A DNA stretch of 64,000 nt from CANHBY01 sp046342195 (GTDB lineage Bacteria > Pseudomonadota > Gammaproteobacteria > Burkholderiales > Burkholderiaceae_C). Made by a program: the position numbers and the translations under genes. The notes under the pieces are model-generated. The model searched no databases, had not been told where the DNA came from, and was given only the letters and a program-made list of their open reading frames with translations. The stretch's first letter is position 1. The number at the start of each line of letters is the position of its first letter. Location: positions 40,661-104,660 of the forward strand of contig JBKDQE010000026.1 in the NCBI GenBank assembly GCA_046342195.1, given 5' to 3'. Below are positions 8,517 through 18,578 of the stretch, one piece after another.

Positions 8517-9779
8517 ATGAACCGGCCCACGCTGCCATGGGTGTTGGTCGCTGCACTGGGAGGGGTTCTGGTGGGCAGCATGAGCACTCGATTCTGGAAT
8601 TCTGCTTACTCCAGAACCGAGGCCACTTCAAGCTCCGGCCTGATTATTCCTCAAGAGATCACAGAGACGCAAGCTGTGCCGCCACTGCAACTGGCCGATA
8701 GTGATGTTTGGGTTGTTCGCCCCCTGACCTTGACTCACAGCCTTCGTATTTCGGGCACGCTCAAAGCAGTGGATACGGCGTTTATTAAAGCCAAGGTCTC
8801 TGCCGAGGTGGCCAGCCTCACGGTGCGCGAGGGGGATGTCGTTCATGCAGGGCAACTCATTGGCCAGCTCGATACCACTGAGCTGAACCTGAAACTCAGG
8901 CAGGCGGAACAAGCCGCTGCCACTTCGCGGGCACAAGCTGAAATTGCCCGGCGCACCCTGGAAAATAACCGCGCCTTGGTCAAAGAAGGCTTTATCTCGG
9001 CCACTGGCCTCGAAACCTCGGCCTCCAACGACGCTGCGGCCCAGGCCACCTACGAGGCCGCTCTGGCCGCCGTGGCTTTGGCCCGCAAGAACCGTGACGA
9101 CGCACAATTGCGCTCGCCCATGAATGGCCAAATTTCGCAGCGCATGGTGCAGGTCGGCGAACGGGTCAGCCTGGACAGCAAGCTGCTGGAGGTGGTGGAT
9201 TTACGCAGAATAGAACTAGAAGCCACACTCCCCCCTGACGACATTGAATCGGTACGGGTCGGCCAGAAAGCTTCTCTGAGGGTCGATGGGGTGGCTTCTC
9301 TTTTGGGCGCGCGCGTGGTGCGCATCAGCCCCAGCACTCAAGCGGGTACGCGGGCGGTTTTAGTGTACTTGGCCCTGGAATGGAAGCCTTCCGGCCCCAT
9401 TCCCTCGGGGGTGCGGCATGGTCAGTTTGCCCAAGGCAGCATTGATCTCGACCGGCAAACGGCTTTGGCCATCCCCATGAACCTCATCCAGTGGGAGCCC
9501 GGCTCGACCGATCGGGGGCATGTATTGGCCTTGATTCGTGGCAAGGTTGAACGAGTGACTGTACGGCTGGGCGGGCGTGGGCATGTGGATGTCGAAGGCA
9601 GCCTGCTGAGCGCGGTTGCCGTGCGGCAAGGTTTGAGCGAAGGGGCTGTATTGCTGCGCCCCTCGGTGGGGCCGCTCTCACCAGGCACTGCTGCCACCTG
9701 GTCTGGTGACCCCTCGGCCTCAGCGGGGGCAGGGCTGAGTTCGCGCACCGATTTGCCCAATGGCTTGTCTTCACGCTGA
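8517..9779 (+). CDS. RND efflux pump periplasmic adaptor subunit (membrane fusion protein)
   Basis: Bridges an inner-membrane RND pump to an outer-membrane channel. The 420-residue protein has one N-terminal membrane anchor or signal (VLVAALGGVLVGS), then a split biotinyl-lipoyl domain (VSAEVASLTVREGDVVHAGQ and the partner strand around LRSPMNGQISQRM), a helical hairpin rich in Ala, Gln and Arg (residues about 120-185), and beta-barrel domains. A GAGAGGAG ribosome site precedes the ATG. The pump gene follows after nine bases. No outer-membrane factor gene is seen, so a TolC-type protein encoded elsewhere is presumably used. Confidence 0.92.
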   Translation: MNRPTLPWVLVAALGGVLVGSMSTRFWNSAYSRTEATSSSGLIIPQEITETQAVPPLQLADSDVWVVRPLTLTHSLRISGTLKAVDTAFIKAKVSAEVASLTVREGDVVHAGQLIGQLDTTELNLKLRQAEQAAATSRAQAEIARRTLENNRALVKEGFISATGLETSASNDAAAQATYEAALAAVALARKNRDDAQLRSPMNGQISQRMVQVGERVSLDSKLLEVVDLRRIELEATLPPDDIESVRVGQKASLRVDGVASLLGARVVRISPSTQAGTRAVLVYLALEWKPSGPIPSGVRHGQFAQGSIDLDRQTALAIPMNLIQWEPGSTDRGHVLALIRGKVERVTVRLGGRGHVDVEGSLLSAVAVRQGLSEGAVLLRPSVGPLSPGTAATWSGDPSASAGAGLSSRTDLPNGLSSR

Positions 9780-9788
9780 GGCGTTTCC

Positions 9789-12700
9789 ATGGTTCTCACT
9801 CGCGTATGTATTTACAACCCGGTTTTAGCCACCATGCTGATGATGGCCCTGCTTGTCTTGGGTGTATTCAGTTACCAACGTCTGGCCATTGATCAACTGC
9901 CCGATGTGAACTTCCCGACGGTGGTGGTTCAAGTGAATTACCCCGGGGCCACGCCGGAAATTGTGGAAACTGAAGTCACCCGGAAGGTTGAGGAGGCTCT
10001 CAACAGCATCGCAGGGCTGAATACCTTGAGCTCCCGCTCTTATGAAAGCCAATCGGTGGTGATTGCCGAGTTTGACCTTCACATGGACGGGCGCCAGGCC
10101 GCCGAGGAGGTGCGCGAAAAAATGGCCCTGATCCGCCCCTTGCTGCGCGATGAAGTCAAAGACCCGCGGGTTTCGCGCTTTGACCCGGCCAGTATGCCCA
10201 TTTTCAGTGTATCGGTTTTCTCAGACCCCGACCCTGTCAGTGGTCAAGCCCCATACGCCCCACAGGCTTTGACCACCTGGGCCCATCAAGTGCTCAAAAA
10301 ACGCCTCGAAAATGTTCGGGGGGTGGGATCGGTCTCGGTGGTGGGTGGGCTGGATCGCCAACTGCTGGTGTATTTGCGCCCATCGGCCATGGAAGCCATG
10401 GGCGTTACCACTGATCAGGTACTCACGGCATTGAAAGCCGAGAACCAATTCCTGCCCGTTGGCAATGTGCGCTCGATAGACGAAGATCGCGTGGTCCAGA
10501 TCAACACCCGGCTGGCTCGTATCGAAGACTTCGAGCGCGTCATCGTGGGGCGTCAAGGCAGCAATTTGGTTCGTTTGTCACAAGTGGCCGACTTGGTCGA
10601 TGGCGTTCAGATGCCTGAAAGCCTGGCCCTGTACAACGGGCAGCGTACTGTGGTGCTGTCGGTGTTGAAGTCTCAGGGTGACAACACCCTGACCGTGGTT
10701 GACGGCCTCTACCAAGCTCTGGAACTTGCCCGCAGTGAAGCACCTGCAGGCATGCGGGTAGAGGTTTATCAAGATAACTCGCGTGCTATCCGTGTGTCGG
10801 TGGCCCATGTGAAGCGCACTTTGATCGAGGGCGCACTGCTGACCGTCCTGATTGTGTTTTTATTTTTGAATTCGTGGCGCAGCACGGTCATCACTGGTCT
10901 TGCCCTCCCGATTGCCTTGATTGGCTCGATGTGGTTCATGTACATGCTGGGTTTTACCATCAATACGGTCACCCTGATGGCCCTGAGCCTGTGTGTGGGC
11001 TTATTGATCGATGACGCCATCGTGGTACGCGAGAACATCGTGCGTCATCTGCAAATGGGCAAGCCCCCCCGGCAGGCCGCCCTGGAGGGCACCCGGGAAA
11101 TCGGGCTGGCTGTGTTGGCGACCACGCTGTCCATTGTGGCGGTGTTTCTGCCCATTGGCTTCATGGGCGGCATCATCGGTCAATTCTTTCATCAATTTGG
11201 CCTGACGATCGTTGCGGCGGTCATGATTTCGATGTTCGTCAGTTTTTCTCTGGACCCCATGCTTTCCAGCCTCTGGCATGACCCTCAAGCGCATGGCACT
11301 TCAGCGCGGGCCGCAGGCACTCCCCCCAGCCTGTATGACCGCAGCATTGGTCGCATCACACACCGTGTTGACCGCATGACGCTCTGGCTCGGAAAATACT
11401 ATCAATGCATACTCGCTTGGTCACTCCGGCACAAACTGACAACTCTGATGCTGGCCTTGGCTACGTTCATGGGCAGCCTTTTTTTGGTACCTTTGTTAGG
11501 CACTGAGTTCATTCCCAAGGCTGATTTTTCAGAAACTCAAATCACTTTCCATACTCCCGTGGGGTCTTCGCTGGAACTCACTGAAGCGCGCGCCCGCCAA
11601 ATTGACCAGACCCTGCGGGAGATGCCTGAAGTGCGCTACACACTGACCACCATCAACAGCGGTTTTGCGGCAGGCAAAATGTATGGTTCGGTTTATGTGC
11701 GCCTGCTGGATCGGTCTCAACGCTTGCGCACCCTGCAGCAAATCACGCCTGACATCCGGCATCGGCTCTCCCGTATTCCGGGCATTACCGTCACCCACAT
11801 CGGGCCTACTGACATGGGGGGCGGAAAAAGCCTGCAATTTTCCATCCAAGGGCCAGACATTCAAGAGCTTGAACGTTTGGCCCGGACGATCATTCCCAGG
11901 CTACAGTCACTCCCCGGTTTGACCGACCTCGACAGCACGCTCAAGCCACACAAACCCACCATTGACATCCAGATCAAGCGGGAAGCCCTGGCAGATCTGG
12001 GCCTGAGCAGCAATCTTGTGGCCAACAGCCTGCGCACGCTGATGTCAGGCACCGTTGTGGGCTCATGGCGCCCCCCCGAAAATAACAACAACCAGGAAGT
12101 CGATGTGGTAGTTCGACTGGCTCCTGACAGCCGGGATCGCCTTGAAGAACTCAGTACCCTGCCCTTGGCCCTACCGCCCTCAGCCGATGGCTCGGTCAGA
12201 ACAGTCCGGCTGTCTCAAGTGGCCGACATTCGCCTCAGCCGCGGCCCGCATCAAATCAATCGGCGCGATATGAACCGGGAAATCACCATCACCGCCAACG
12301 CCCTGGGGCGCAGCCCCGGAAAAATTTCAGCCGATATCCGTCAAGTGCTTGAAACCACCAGCCTGCCTTCAGGCTATCGTTACACCTTCGGCGGGGTCAC
12401 CAAGAGCATGAATGAATCATTCAAATATGCCATCGAAGCCCTGGTGCTGGCGGTGGTTTTCATCTATATGATTCTCGCCAGCCAGTTCAAAAGCTTTCTC
12501 CAACCTCTCGCGCTCATGAGCTCGCTGCCCCTGACCCTGATCGGTGTGGTACTTTGTCTGCTGATGTTCAAATCATCACTCAATATGTTCAGCATCATCG
12601 GGGTCATCATGCTGATGGGGCTGGTGACCAAAAATGCCATTCTTCTGATCGACTTTGCCATCCGGGCAAGGGCAGGGGCCCATGGCTTGGGCCCGCAGAT

Positions 12701-12968
12701 TGGCCCCCTGAGCCGGGAAGCCGCCCTGCTGCATGCCGCACAAGTTCGGCTTCGTCCGATTTTAATGACCACCCTGGCTATGATTTTCGGCATGGCACCG
12801 CTGGCTTTTGCCCTCACCGAAGGCTCCGAGCAAAGAGCCCCCTTGGGGCAATCCGTGATCGGCGGGGTCGTTACTTCATCCTTGTTGACTCTGGTGGTGG
12901 TGCCCGTGGTTTACTGCTACCTTGATGACTTCTCTAAGTGGCTGCGTCAAAAAAATTTTTTTCGCTGA
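9789..12968 (+). CDS. RND-family efflux transporter permease (HAE1-like)
   Basis: Proton-driven inner-membrane pump of the AcrB/MdtB kind. The length of 1059 residues is typical. It has the N-terminal helix then LPDVNFPTVVVQVNYPGATPEIVE, the twin acidic residues of helix 4 in LLIDDAIVVRENI needed for proton transfer, a GFMGG motif, two large periplasmic loops, and the duplicated second half with MLMGLVTKNAILLIDFA. The multidrug, solvent or metal specificity cannot be fixed; the sequence looks more like the multidrug branch than CusA, as I see no methionine relay. Its last 35 bases overlap the convergent truA gene. Confidence 0.95.
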   Translation: MVLTRVCIYNPVLATMLMMALLVLGVFSYQRLAIDQLPDVNFPTVVVQVNYPGATPEIVETEVTRKVEEALNSIAGLNTLSSRSYESQSVVIAEFDLHMDGRQAAEEVREKMALIRPLLRDEVKDPRVSRFDPASMPIFSVSVFSDPDPVSGQAPYAPQALTTWAHQVLKKRLENVRGVGSVSVVGGLDRQLLVYLRPSAMEAMGVTTDQVLTALKAENQFLPVGNVRSIDEDRVVQINTRLARIEDFERVIVGRQGSNLVRLSQVADLVDGVQMPESLALYNGQRTVVLSVLKSQGDNTLTVVDGLYQALELARSEAPAGMRVEVYQDNSRAIRVSVAHVKRTLIEGALLTVLIVFLFLNSWRSTVITGLALPIALIGSMWFMYMLGFTINTVTLMALSLCVGLLIDDAIVVRENIVRHLQMGKPPRQAALEGTREIGLAVLATTLSIVAVFLPIGFMGGIIGQFFHQFGLTIVAAVMISMFVSFSLDPMLSSLWHDPQAHGTSARAAGTPPSLYDRSIGRITHRVDRMTLWLGKYYQCILAWSLRHKLTTLMLALATFMGSLFLVPLLGTEFIPKADFSETQITFHTPVGSSLELTEARARQIDQTLREMPEVRYTLTTINSGFAAGKMYGSVYVRLLDRSQRLRTLQQITPDIRHRLSRIPGITVTHIGPTDMGGGKSLQFSIQGPDIQELERLARTIIPRLQSLPGLTDLDSTLKPHKPTIDIQIKREALADLGLSSNLVANSLRTLMSGTVVGSWRPPENNNNQEVDVVVRLAPDSRDRLEELSTLPLALPPSADGSVRTVRLSQVADIRLSRGPHQINRRDMNREITITANALGRSPGKISADIRQVLETTSLPSGYRYTFGGVTKSMNESFKYAIEALVLAVVFIYMILASQFKSFLQPLALMSSLPLTLIGVVLCLLMFKSSLNMFSIIGVIMLMGLVTKNAILLIDFAIRARAGAHGLGPQIGPLSREAALLHAAQVRLRPILMTTLAMIFGMAPLAFALTEGSEQRAPLGQSVIGGVVTSSLLTLVVVPVVYCYLDDFSKWLRQKNFFR

Positions 12969-13809
12969 AGGGCTCGGGGGTTTCACCTGATGGCCTTGGA
13001 GGGTCTGACTGCACAGACAGGACAGGCAAAGGCAAAAAGTCAGAGGCAATGGCTTGTTCTGGTAAGCCCCAATCAGCGTCATAGTAAGGCCCGGCAAAGT
13101 AGAGCCCTGCCGCAGAAAAAGTGGGAGCTGCCATGCTTCTATGGCGCGATAAAAGGACATCGCCCATCCAGTCAATCGGTCTGGACCCCTGACCGATCAT
13201 GATCAAACAACCCATGATATTGCGTACCATATGGTGTAAAAAAGCGGATGCATCAAAATCAAACCGCCAGTAAGCGGCCTGCCGATGAATCATGATTTGG
13301 CGCATGAACTTCACCGGAGATCGTGCCTGACATTGCGAAGACCTGAATGCGCTGAAGTCGTGCTCCCCAATCAAATAATCAGCAGCCGTTTGCATGGCTA
13401 CCATATCAAGCGGGCGAAACACCCAGCCCACGCGATCACTTTCCAGTGCAGGTCTTATGGTACTTTCACGCAGCAAATAAATGTAACGGCGCCCACGTGC
13501 ACTGTAGCGGGCATGAAAGTTTTCTGTGACCTGACGACACCATTGCACGGCAATATCAGATGGCAGGTAACGGTTGGTTCCGCGAATCCAGGACATCCCG
13601 CTGCGATGCAGTTCCGTATCAATATGCACCACCTGATTCAGCCCATGCACCCCGGCATCGGTTCGACCTGCGCAGAAAGTGCTGACAGACTGAGCGGCAA
13701 AAGCACGAAGAGCCTCTTCCAGGCAGCCTTGAACAGTGAGCAACTGGGGTTGACGTTGCCAGCCTTGATAGCTTGAACCACCATAACTGACTCCTAGAGC
13801 GAGCCTCAT
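12934..13809 (-). CDS. truA: tRNA pseudouridine(38-40) synthase TruA
   Basis: Isomerises uridines 38, 39 and 40 in the anticodon arm of many tRNAs. The N-terminal GVSYGGSSYQGWQRQP, the catalytic aspartate in CAGRTDAGVHGLNQVVHID (residues about 46-64), the RYIYLL strand and the FLHHMVRNIMGCLIMIGQG segment are all present. At 291 residues it is slightly longer than the E. coli protein because of a polar C-terminal tail, the part overlapping the RND gene. In related bacteria truA often follows fimV, as here (fimV ends at 13915, same strand, 105 bases upstream). Confidence 0.96.
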   Translation of the reverse strand: MRLALGVSYGGSSYQGWQRQPQLLTVQGCLEEALRAFAAQSVSTFCAGRTDAGVHGLNQVVHIDTELHRSGMSWIRGTNRYLPSDIAVQWCRQVTENFHARYSARGRRYIYLLRESTIRPALESDRVGWVFRPLDMVAMQTAADYLIGEHDFSAFRSSQCQARSPVKFMRQIMIHRQAAYWRFDFDASAFLHHMVRNIMGCLIMIGQGSRPIDWMGDVLLSRHRSMAAPTFSAAGLYFAGPYYDADWGLPEQAIASDFLPLPVLSVQSDPPRPSGETPEPFSEKNFFDAAT

Positions 13810-13914
13810 TCAGCTAACTTTTTTGTCCAGTAAGCCGACGCCCTGAATAAAAAAGGGTTTCTGGCTGATGCAAAAGCATCTTGGTCACAGAAGAAGGCGC
13901 CTCCAAGAAGATGG

Positions 13915-16356
13915 TCAATTTATCGTGTCGAGGAGAGCCAGGGCCTTGGTTTTCAGGGGGCCATCTGCTGCTTGGCGCACCACTTCCTCGAGGAGATCCC
14001 GCGCACCTTCGGTATCGCCAATTTGATGAAACTCTTCAGCCAGTTCAAGCTTGCGCATCAAGGGATCTCGCCCATCGTCATCGGAAGGAAAATCTGCATC
14101 TGCGGGTACTGTCGGAGTTGAATTGATTGAATTCAAATCATCAAAATCAAGCGAAATATCAGGGATATCGAGTTCAGGCGATGATGCTTTTGGGCTTACA
14201 GCAGGCGGTGCTGCCACGGCAGGAGGCGGGTCGGGAAGATCAAGGTTAAAGTCAAGATCCATGACGCTGTCAACAGGAGCTTCTTTGTTGATCGAAACAG
14301 GCGCTGGAGGTTGAGGTGAAGCCAGAGGTGCAGGTGCCGATGAAAGTAAATTTAGCTCATCAAATTCCATGTCCATCGCTGCGCCGAACTGTGACATAGT
14401 GATCTCATCGGCGGAAACATTGGAATTTTCCTGCACAACGGGAGAGCTGACGGCGGGTGGTCGACCGGAACCGTAAAGCGGGTTTTTCGGGTCAATTTGA
14501 GCGCCCATTTCTCGGGCTCGGGCCCAGTCATCACCCTGCCCTTGGGTAACTTCAAAAAGCTGTGTAGCCAATTGTTCAAAGCTCTTGGTGTCGCGGCGCT
14601 TGGCGTAGACCTCAAGGAGCTTGGTGCGAATAGCCAGGCGGTTGGGGTCGCTGCGAATGGCCTCTTTGAGAATTTCCTCGGCTTGCAGATCGCGTCCGTA
14701 AGCAAGGTAGACATCTGCCTCGGCGACCGGGTCAACATCACCCATCGCGTCAATCTGGCTCGGGGAATAATTCATCGAAGAAGCTGCCCCGACTTCATTG
14801 CGTGTATCAATATGCTGACCACCGCTGGCGCCAAAGAAAGAGTCTGGCTGCAAACGACTTTCCAGGAAGGAGGTTTCAGAACCTTCTTTGCGGCCCCGGC
14901 GAGTCAGGCGAAAAATCCCGAAACCGGCCAGCAGGGCCATGCAGGCCCCCCCAATTACCAACAGTAAAGAAGTACCTGTCAAGGCACTCTCTGAGCTGGG
15001 TATCGGAAGATTTTGTGGCTCAGGTTTTGTGACTGGCTCTTGTGGGGTTGGGAGCGGTTTATCTACAACAATGGCCGGGCCGGAGCGATCCGGGGTGCTT
15101 GTATTATGCCTGGCTTGCCCTTCCGTCGCGGAGGCGGTTGATTCAGGCTGTGCAGGTTCAGATGTGGGCGTGGGTGCAGACTCGGGAACCGGAACTGTCG
15201 CCGATGAGGTCGCAGGAGCCTTTTGGGTGACACTTTGGATGGTTTTGATTTCCTCGATGTTGCGATGAAGCTCTGCGATTCTGGAATCAACCTCTTGACG
15301 CTGACGATCCTTGGAGAGTTTTTCCTCGGGGGAGATATTTTTATCTTTACCTTGGCCGGCCAAACCGCCCATCGAAAGGCGAAGTTGGTCGGGGTTGTCG
15401 GGGTTGACCGATTTGTCTTTCAGGCCGGAAATGACGGTGCCTTTGGCACCACGACTGCCGGGTTCATTTTTGGATTTGGGAGCAGCAGACGCCAGTCGCT
15501 CAGTGTAAGCGCGGAAATCAGCACTTTGCGCTTGAATGACCTCGCGAGCTTGCGCAGGCGTGACTGTGCTGGCGGCTTTGTCTGCTGACGGAATATTCAA
15601 CACCACCCCGGCCTTGAGGCGGTTGATATTGTTGTCGATGAAGGCTCTGGAATTGTTGCGGTAAATGGCTACAAGCATTTGATCCAGCGAGATGCCCTTC
15701 GAAAGGTTTCGGGTGGCGATCGTGGAAAGGGTTTCTCCAGGTTTGACCCGATACTCAGAACCTTTGGAGGTTTGATCCCCCCCCCCTGATGCCGGAGGTT
15801 TTTCGCCTGAGGCCAAGGGAATAGGAGCCAGCGGCGAAGCAGGACTGCTCTTGCCCTGGGATGCGGCAGCCGAGCTTGCCGAGCTGATATCGACAGGTGT
15901 GCTGACCTCGGGTTTGGTCGTGGCTGTTTTGGTGGAGGGGTCAATGAGCAGGGTGTATTCACGGATGAGACGACCAGTGGCCCAGTTCAACTCAAGAATA
16001 AGGTCAACGAAAGGCTCTTGAACAGATTTGTCGCTCTTCAAAACGATGAACTGACGATCTCCGCGGCGCTGTAAAGAGATTTGTGTGGCAGGCAGCACGG
16101 CATGATAATCAACCCCGGCAGCTTGATAGGCTTCGGGGCTGGCAATACGAACTTTCAAGCTGGAAGCTTCTTCAGGCGTGATTGACGAGATATCGATTTC
16201 AGCCTTCAGGGATTCGCCCAAGGTAGATTGAACCGAAAGCCGCCCGAGCGACAAAGACCAGGCAGGACTGGCCTGAACAAGCATGGCGGCTATCGCCATC
16301 GAGGACAGCGCGAGGCGATCAAGTTGAAGTGGATGCTTTTTCAAAACGTCTCCCAT
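13915..16356 (-). CDS. fimV: FimV-like pilus assembly / polar hub protein
   Basis: Inner-membrane peptidoglycan-binding protein that supports type IV pilus assembly and polar organisation. In order: N-terminal signal and the FimV signature LSLGRLSVQSTLGESLKAEID, a periplasmic domain, a LysM domain (EYRVKPGETLSTIATRNL and LNIPSADKA), a Pro/Ser-rich linker, one membrane helix (SLLLVIGGACMALLAGFGIF), a TPR-like cytoplasmic part (DVYLAYGRDLQAEEILKEAI), a long acidic linker, and the C-terminal FimV helix bundle (KLELAEEFHQIGDTEGARDLL). The frame continues upstream to 16428; the Met at 16356, just before the signal sequence, seems more likely. Low-complexity linkers are normal for the family. Confidence 0.93.
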   Translation of the reverse strand: MGDVLKKHPLQLDRLALSSMAIAAMLVQASPAWSLSLGRLSVQSTLGESLKAEIDISSITPEEASSLKVRIASPEAYQAAGVDYHAVLPATQISLQRRGDRQFIVLKSDKSVQEPFVDLILELNWATGRLIREYTLLIDPSTKTATTKPEVSTPVDISSASSAAASQGKSSPASPLAPIPLASGEKPPASGGGDQTSKGSEYRVKPGETLSTIATRNLSKGISLDQMLVAIYRNNSRAFIDNNINRLKAGVVLNIPSADKAASTVTPAQAREVIQAQSADFRAYTERLASAAPKSKNEPGSRGAKGTVISGLKDKSVNPDNPDQLRLSMGGLAGQGKDKNISPEEKLSKDRQRQEVDSRIAELHRNIEEIKTIQSVTQKAPATSSATVPVPESAPTPTSEPAQPESTASATEGQARHNTSTPDRSGPAIVVDKPLPTPQEPVTKPEPQNLPIPSSESALTGTSLLLVIGGACMALLAGFGIFRLTRRGRKEGSETSFLESRLQPDSFFGASGGQHIDTRNEVGAASSMNYSPSQIDAMGDVDPVAEADVYLAYGRDLQAEEILKEAIRSDPNRLAIRTKLLEVYAKRRDTKSFEQLATQLFEVTQGQGDDWARAREMGAQIDPKNPLYGSGRPPAVSSPVVQENSNVSADEITMSQFGAAMDMEFDELNLLSSAPAPLASPQPPAPVSINKEAPVDSVMDLDFNLDLPDPPPAVAAPPAVSPKASSPELDIPDISLDFDDLNSINSTPTVPADADFPSDDDGRDPLMRKLELAEEFHQIGDTEGARDLLEEVVRQAADGPLKTKALALLDTIN

Positions 16357-16578
16357 CCCGTCAAATGTAGATGACTCTTCAGTGAGCCCAGACAAATACC
16401 CAGATAACCCCACCAGCATATGACACATTCATCAATGGGGAATGCAGCATAAAACCGACGGGATCAAATGGGGTGAGCTTCCAGCCCCAAGGCTCAGCTC
16501 AAGCGTGCTTTTGAGGCAGTTTATCCGTTGATTATCAACTGAAAGTTCCATGCAGCAGGATCATGCCGCATTTTTGAC

Positions 16579-17268
16579 TCATTCAAGCAACCTGCCCTGA
16601 TCCAAATGCAGCAATCGGTCACAGCGCACCGCCAAAGTTTGATCATGTGTGACCAAAATCACGGACATGGCACGCTGTCGGGTGAGAGATAACAACAGAT
16701 CGAACACCAGTTCCGCAGTTTGCCTGTCGAGGTTGCCAGTGGGTTCGTCAGCCAAGACACAAGCTGGCCGACCCACCAATGCACGAGCAATCGCCACTCG
16801 TTGCCGTTCTCCGCCTGACAACTCGGCAGGCCGATGATGGCATCGATGGCCCAATCCTACTTGGCCAAGAAGCTCTTGGGCCGCAGCTTGCGCAAGAGCT
16901 GCTGGTTGCCGACGTATCCGCAGCGGCATGGCCACATTGTCGAGTGCCGTCAATTCAGGCAGCAAATGATGAAATTGGTAAATAAAACCCAAGTGCTTGT
17001 TCCGCCATTGCCCCTGTTGTTTTGCATTCATTCTCTGTAAATTCAAGCCCGCCCAAGAGACCACCCCGTCGGTCGGGCTGTCGAGGGCCCCCAAAATGTG
17101 TAAAAGCGTACTTTTGCCTGAGCCGGATGCGCCCACAATGGCCACCGTTTCGCCGGCTTGCACGTCCAAATTGATGTCATGCAAGACGGTGACATCCAGG
17201 CGCGCTTCAGCGAAGCGTTTTGAGACTCCTTGGGCTGACAGCACTACGGGGCGGTTGAAATTATTCAT
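16579..17268 (-). CDS. lolD: Lipoprotein-releasing ABC transporter ATPase LolD
   Basis: ATPase of the LolCDE complex, which extracts lipoproteins from the inner membrane and hands them to LolA. The 229-residue protein has Walker A GASGSGKST, Q-loop FIYQFHHLLPELTALDN (the LolD-type sequence), ABC signature LSGGERQRVAIARAL, Walker B VLADEPTGNLD and a switch His in LVTHD. It overlaps the upstream permease gene by eight bases, so the two are translated as a unit. Confidence 0.96.
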   Translation of the reverse strand: MNNFNRPVVLSAQGVSKRFAEARLDVTVLHDINLDVQAGETVAIVGASGSGKSTLLHILGALDSPTDGVVSWAGLNLQRMNAKQQGQWRNKHLGFIYQFHHLLPELTALDNVAMPLRIRRQPAALAQAAAQELLGQVGLGHRCHHRPAELSGGERQRVAIARALVGRPACVLADEPTGNLDRQTAELVFDLLLSLTRQRAMSVILVTHDQTLAVRCDRLLHLDQGRLLE

Positions 17269-18517
17269 AGCGCAGCGCCTCTGCCGGGTGAACCTGGCTG
17301 GCCCGCCAACTGGGGTATAATGTAGCCAAAAAAGCCAACATCAAAGAGATCAAGACAATCGGGATGATGTCTGCACTTTGAGGGTCACTGGGCATGCGGG
17401 TGATCAGGTAAATGCCGGGGTCTAAAAACACCACTCCAAACAACTTTTCAAGGCCTCCGACAAGGGTCTGGACATTAAAGGCCACGAGCAAACCCAAACA
17501 CACCCCCGCCAGGGTGCCCACCACACCTGAGGTTGCCCCCTGAACCATAAAAATAGCCATCACAGACCGAGGGCTGGCTCCCAGGGTGCGCAAAATGGCA
17601 ATATCGGCACGCTTGTCAGTGACGGTCATGACCAAAGTGGAAACCAGATTGAAACTGGCCACTGCCACAATCAGGGTCAAAATGATCGCCATGAGGCGCT
17701 TTTCAACCTGAACCGCCGAAAACCACTGGCGATTGGTGCGGGTCCAGTCACGCACTTCGGCCTGATCACCCAAGCGGGCCTGAAGGTCTCTGGACACTTG
17801 GGGGGCACGATGCAGGTCATGCAATTTGAGTTGCACCCCGGTGACGCCCTCGACCCGGAAAAATTTGGCGGCGTCATCGAGGTGAACCAAGGCCAGCGCA
17901 CTGTCATACTGGTAATGCCCCGAGTTGAAGGTGCCTGCCACCCTGAATTGCTTGATGCGCGGCACCACCCCGGCCGGGGTGAATTGCCCGCCGGGCGCCA
18001 CCAAGCTGACTTTTTCACCCACCCCCACATGAAGCTGGCGGGCCAATTCACTGCCCAGCACAATCTGCCATTCACCTGGCTCCAGGAGGGCCAAACTGCC
18101 GTCATTCAATTGAGCGGCCAAACCAGTGACGTGGGTCTCGCGCTCGGGGTCAATGCCACGAACCATCACGCCCAGAACATCGTCGCCGCGGGAGATCAAG
18201 GCTTGTGCCGAGACAAAAGGGGCTGCGGCCAGCACCTCAGGGTGCCGTTGGACCGCCTGGGCCACCGAAGCGGCTTCTTGCAGAGGGGCCCCGTAAGGCC
18301 CCGCAATTTCGACATGGGCCACGATGGAAAGCATGCGGTCACGGACTTCTTTTTGAAACCCGTTCATGACCGACAGCACGATAATCAGGGCGGCCACGCC
18401 AAGCGCAATGCCTGACATCGAGATGGCAGAAATAAAGGATATAAACCCGTTTCGGCGCCCCACCCGCCCGGAGTGGGTGTAGCGCCAACCGATTTCAATT
18501 TCAAAAGGCCAGTTCAT
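17261..18517 (-). CDS. lolC: Lipoprotein-releasing ABC transporter permease LolC/LolE
   Basis: Membrane partner of LolD. The 418-residue protein starts with the family hallmark FEIEIGWRYTHSGR, followed by helix 1 (FISFISAISMSGIALGVAAL) and VMNGFQKEVRDRML, then a periplasmic domain of about 200 residues and three C-terminal helices. Only one permease gene is present, so the complex may use a homodimer of a single LolC/E-like protein (the LolF arrangement), unless a second gene lies elsewhere. Operon order is permease then lolD. Confidence 0.94.
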   Translation of the reverse strand: MNWPFEIEIGWRYTHSGRVGRRNGFISFISAISMSGIALGVAALIIVLSVMNGFQKEVRDRMLSIVAHVEIAGPYGAPLQEAASVAQAVQRHPEVLAAAPFVSAQALISRGDDVLGVMVRGIDPERETHVTGLAAQLNDGSLALLEPGEWQIVLGSELARQLHVGVGEKVSLVAPGGQFTPAGVVPRIKQFRVAGTFNSGHYQYDSALALVHLDDAAKFFRVEGVTGVQLKLHDLHRAPQVSRDLQARLGDQAEVRDWTRTNRQWFSAVQVEKRLMAIILTLIVAVASFNLVSTLVMTVTDKRADIAILRTLGASPRSVMAIFMVQGATSGVVGTLAGVCLGLLVAFNVQTLVGGLEKLFGVVFLDPGIYLITRMPSDPQSADIIPIVLISLMLAFLATLYPSWRASQVHPAEALRYE

Positions 18518-18578
18518 CGGGGCAGCATCCTACAGGATAAGACCAGATCATCCGGCATTTACAGGGCAATTTTGTTTT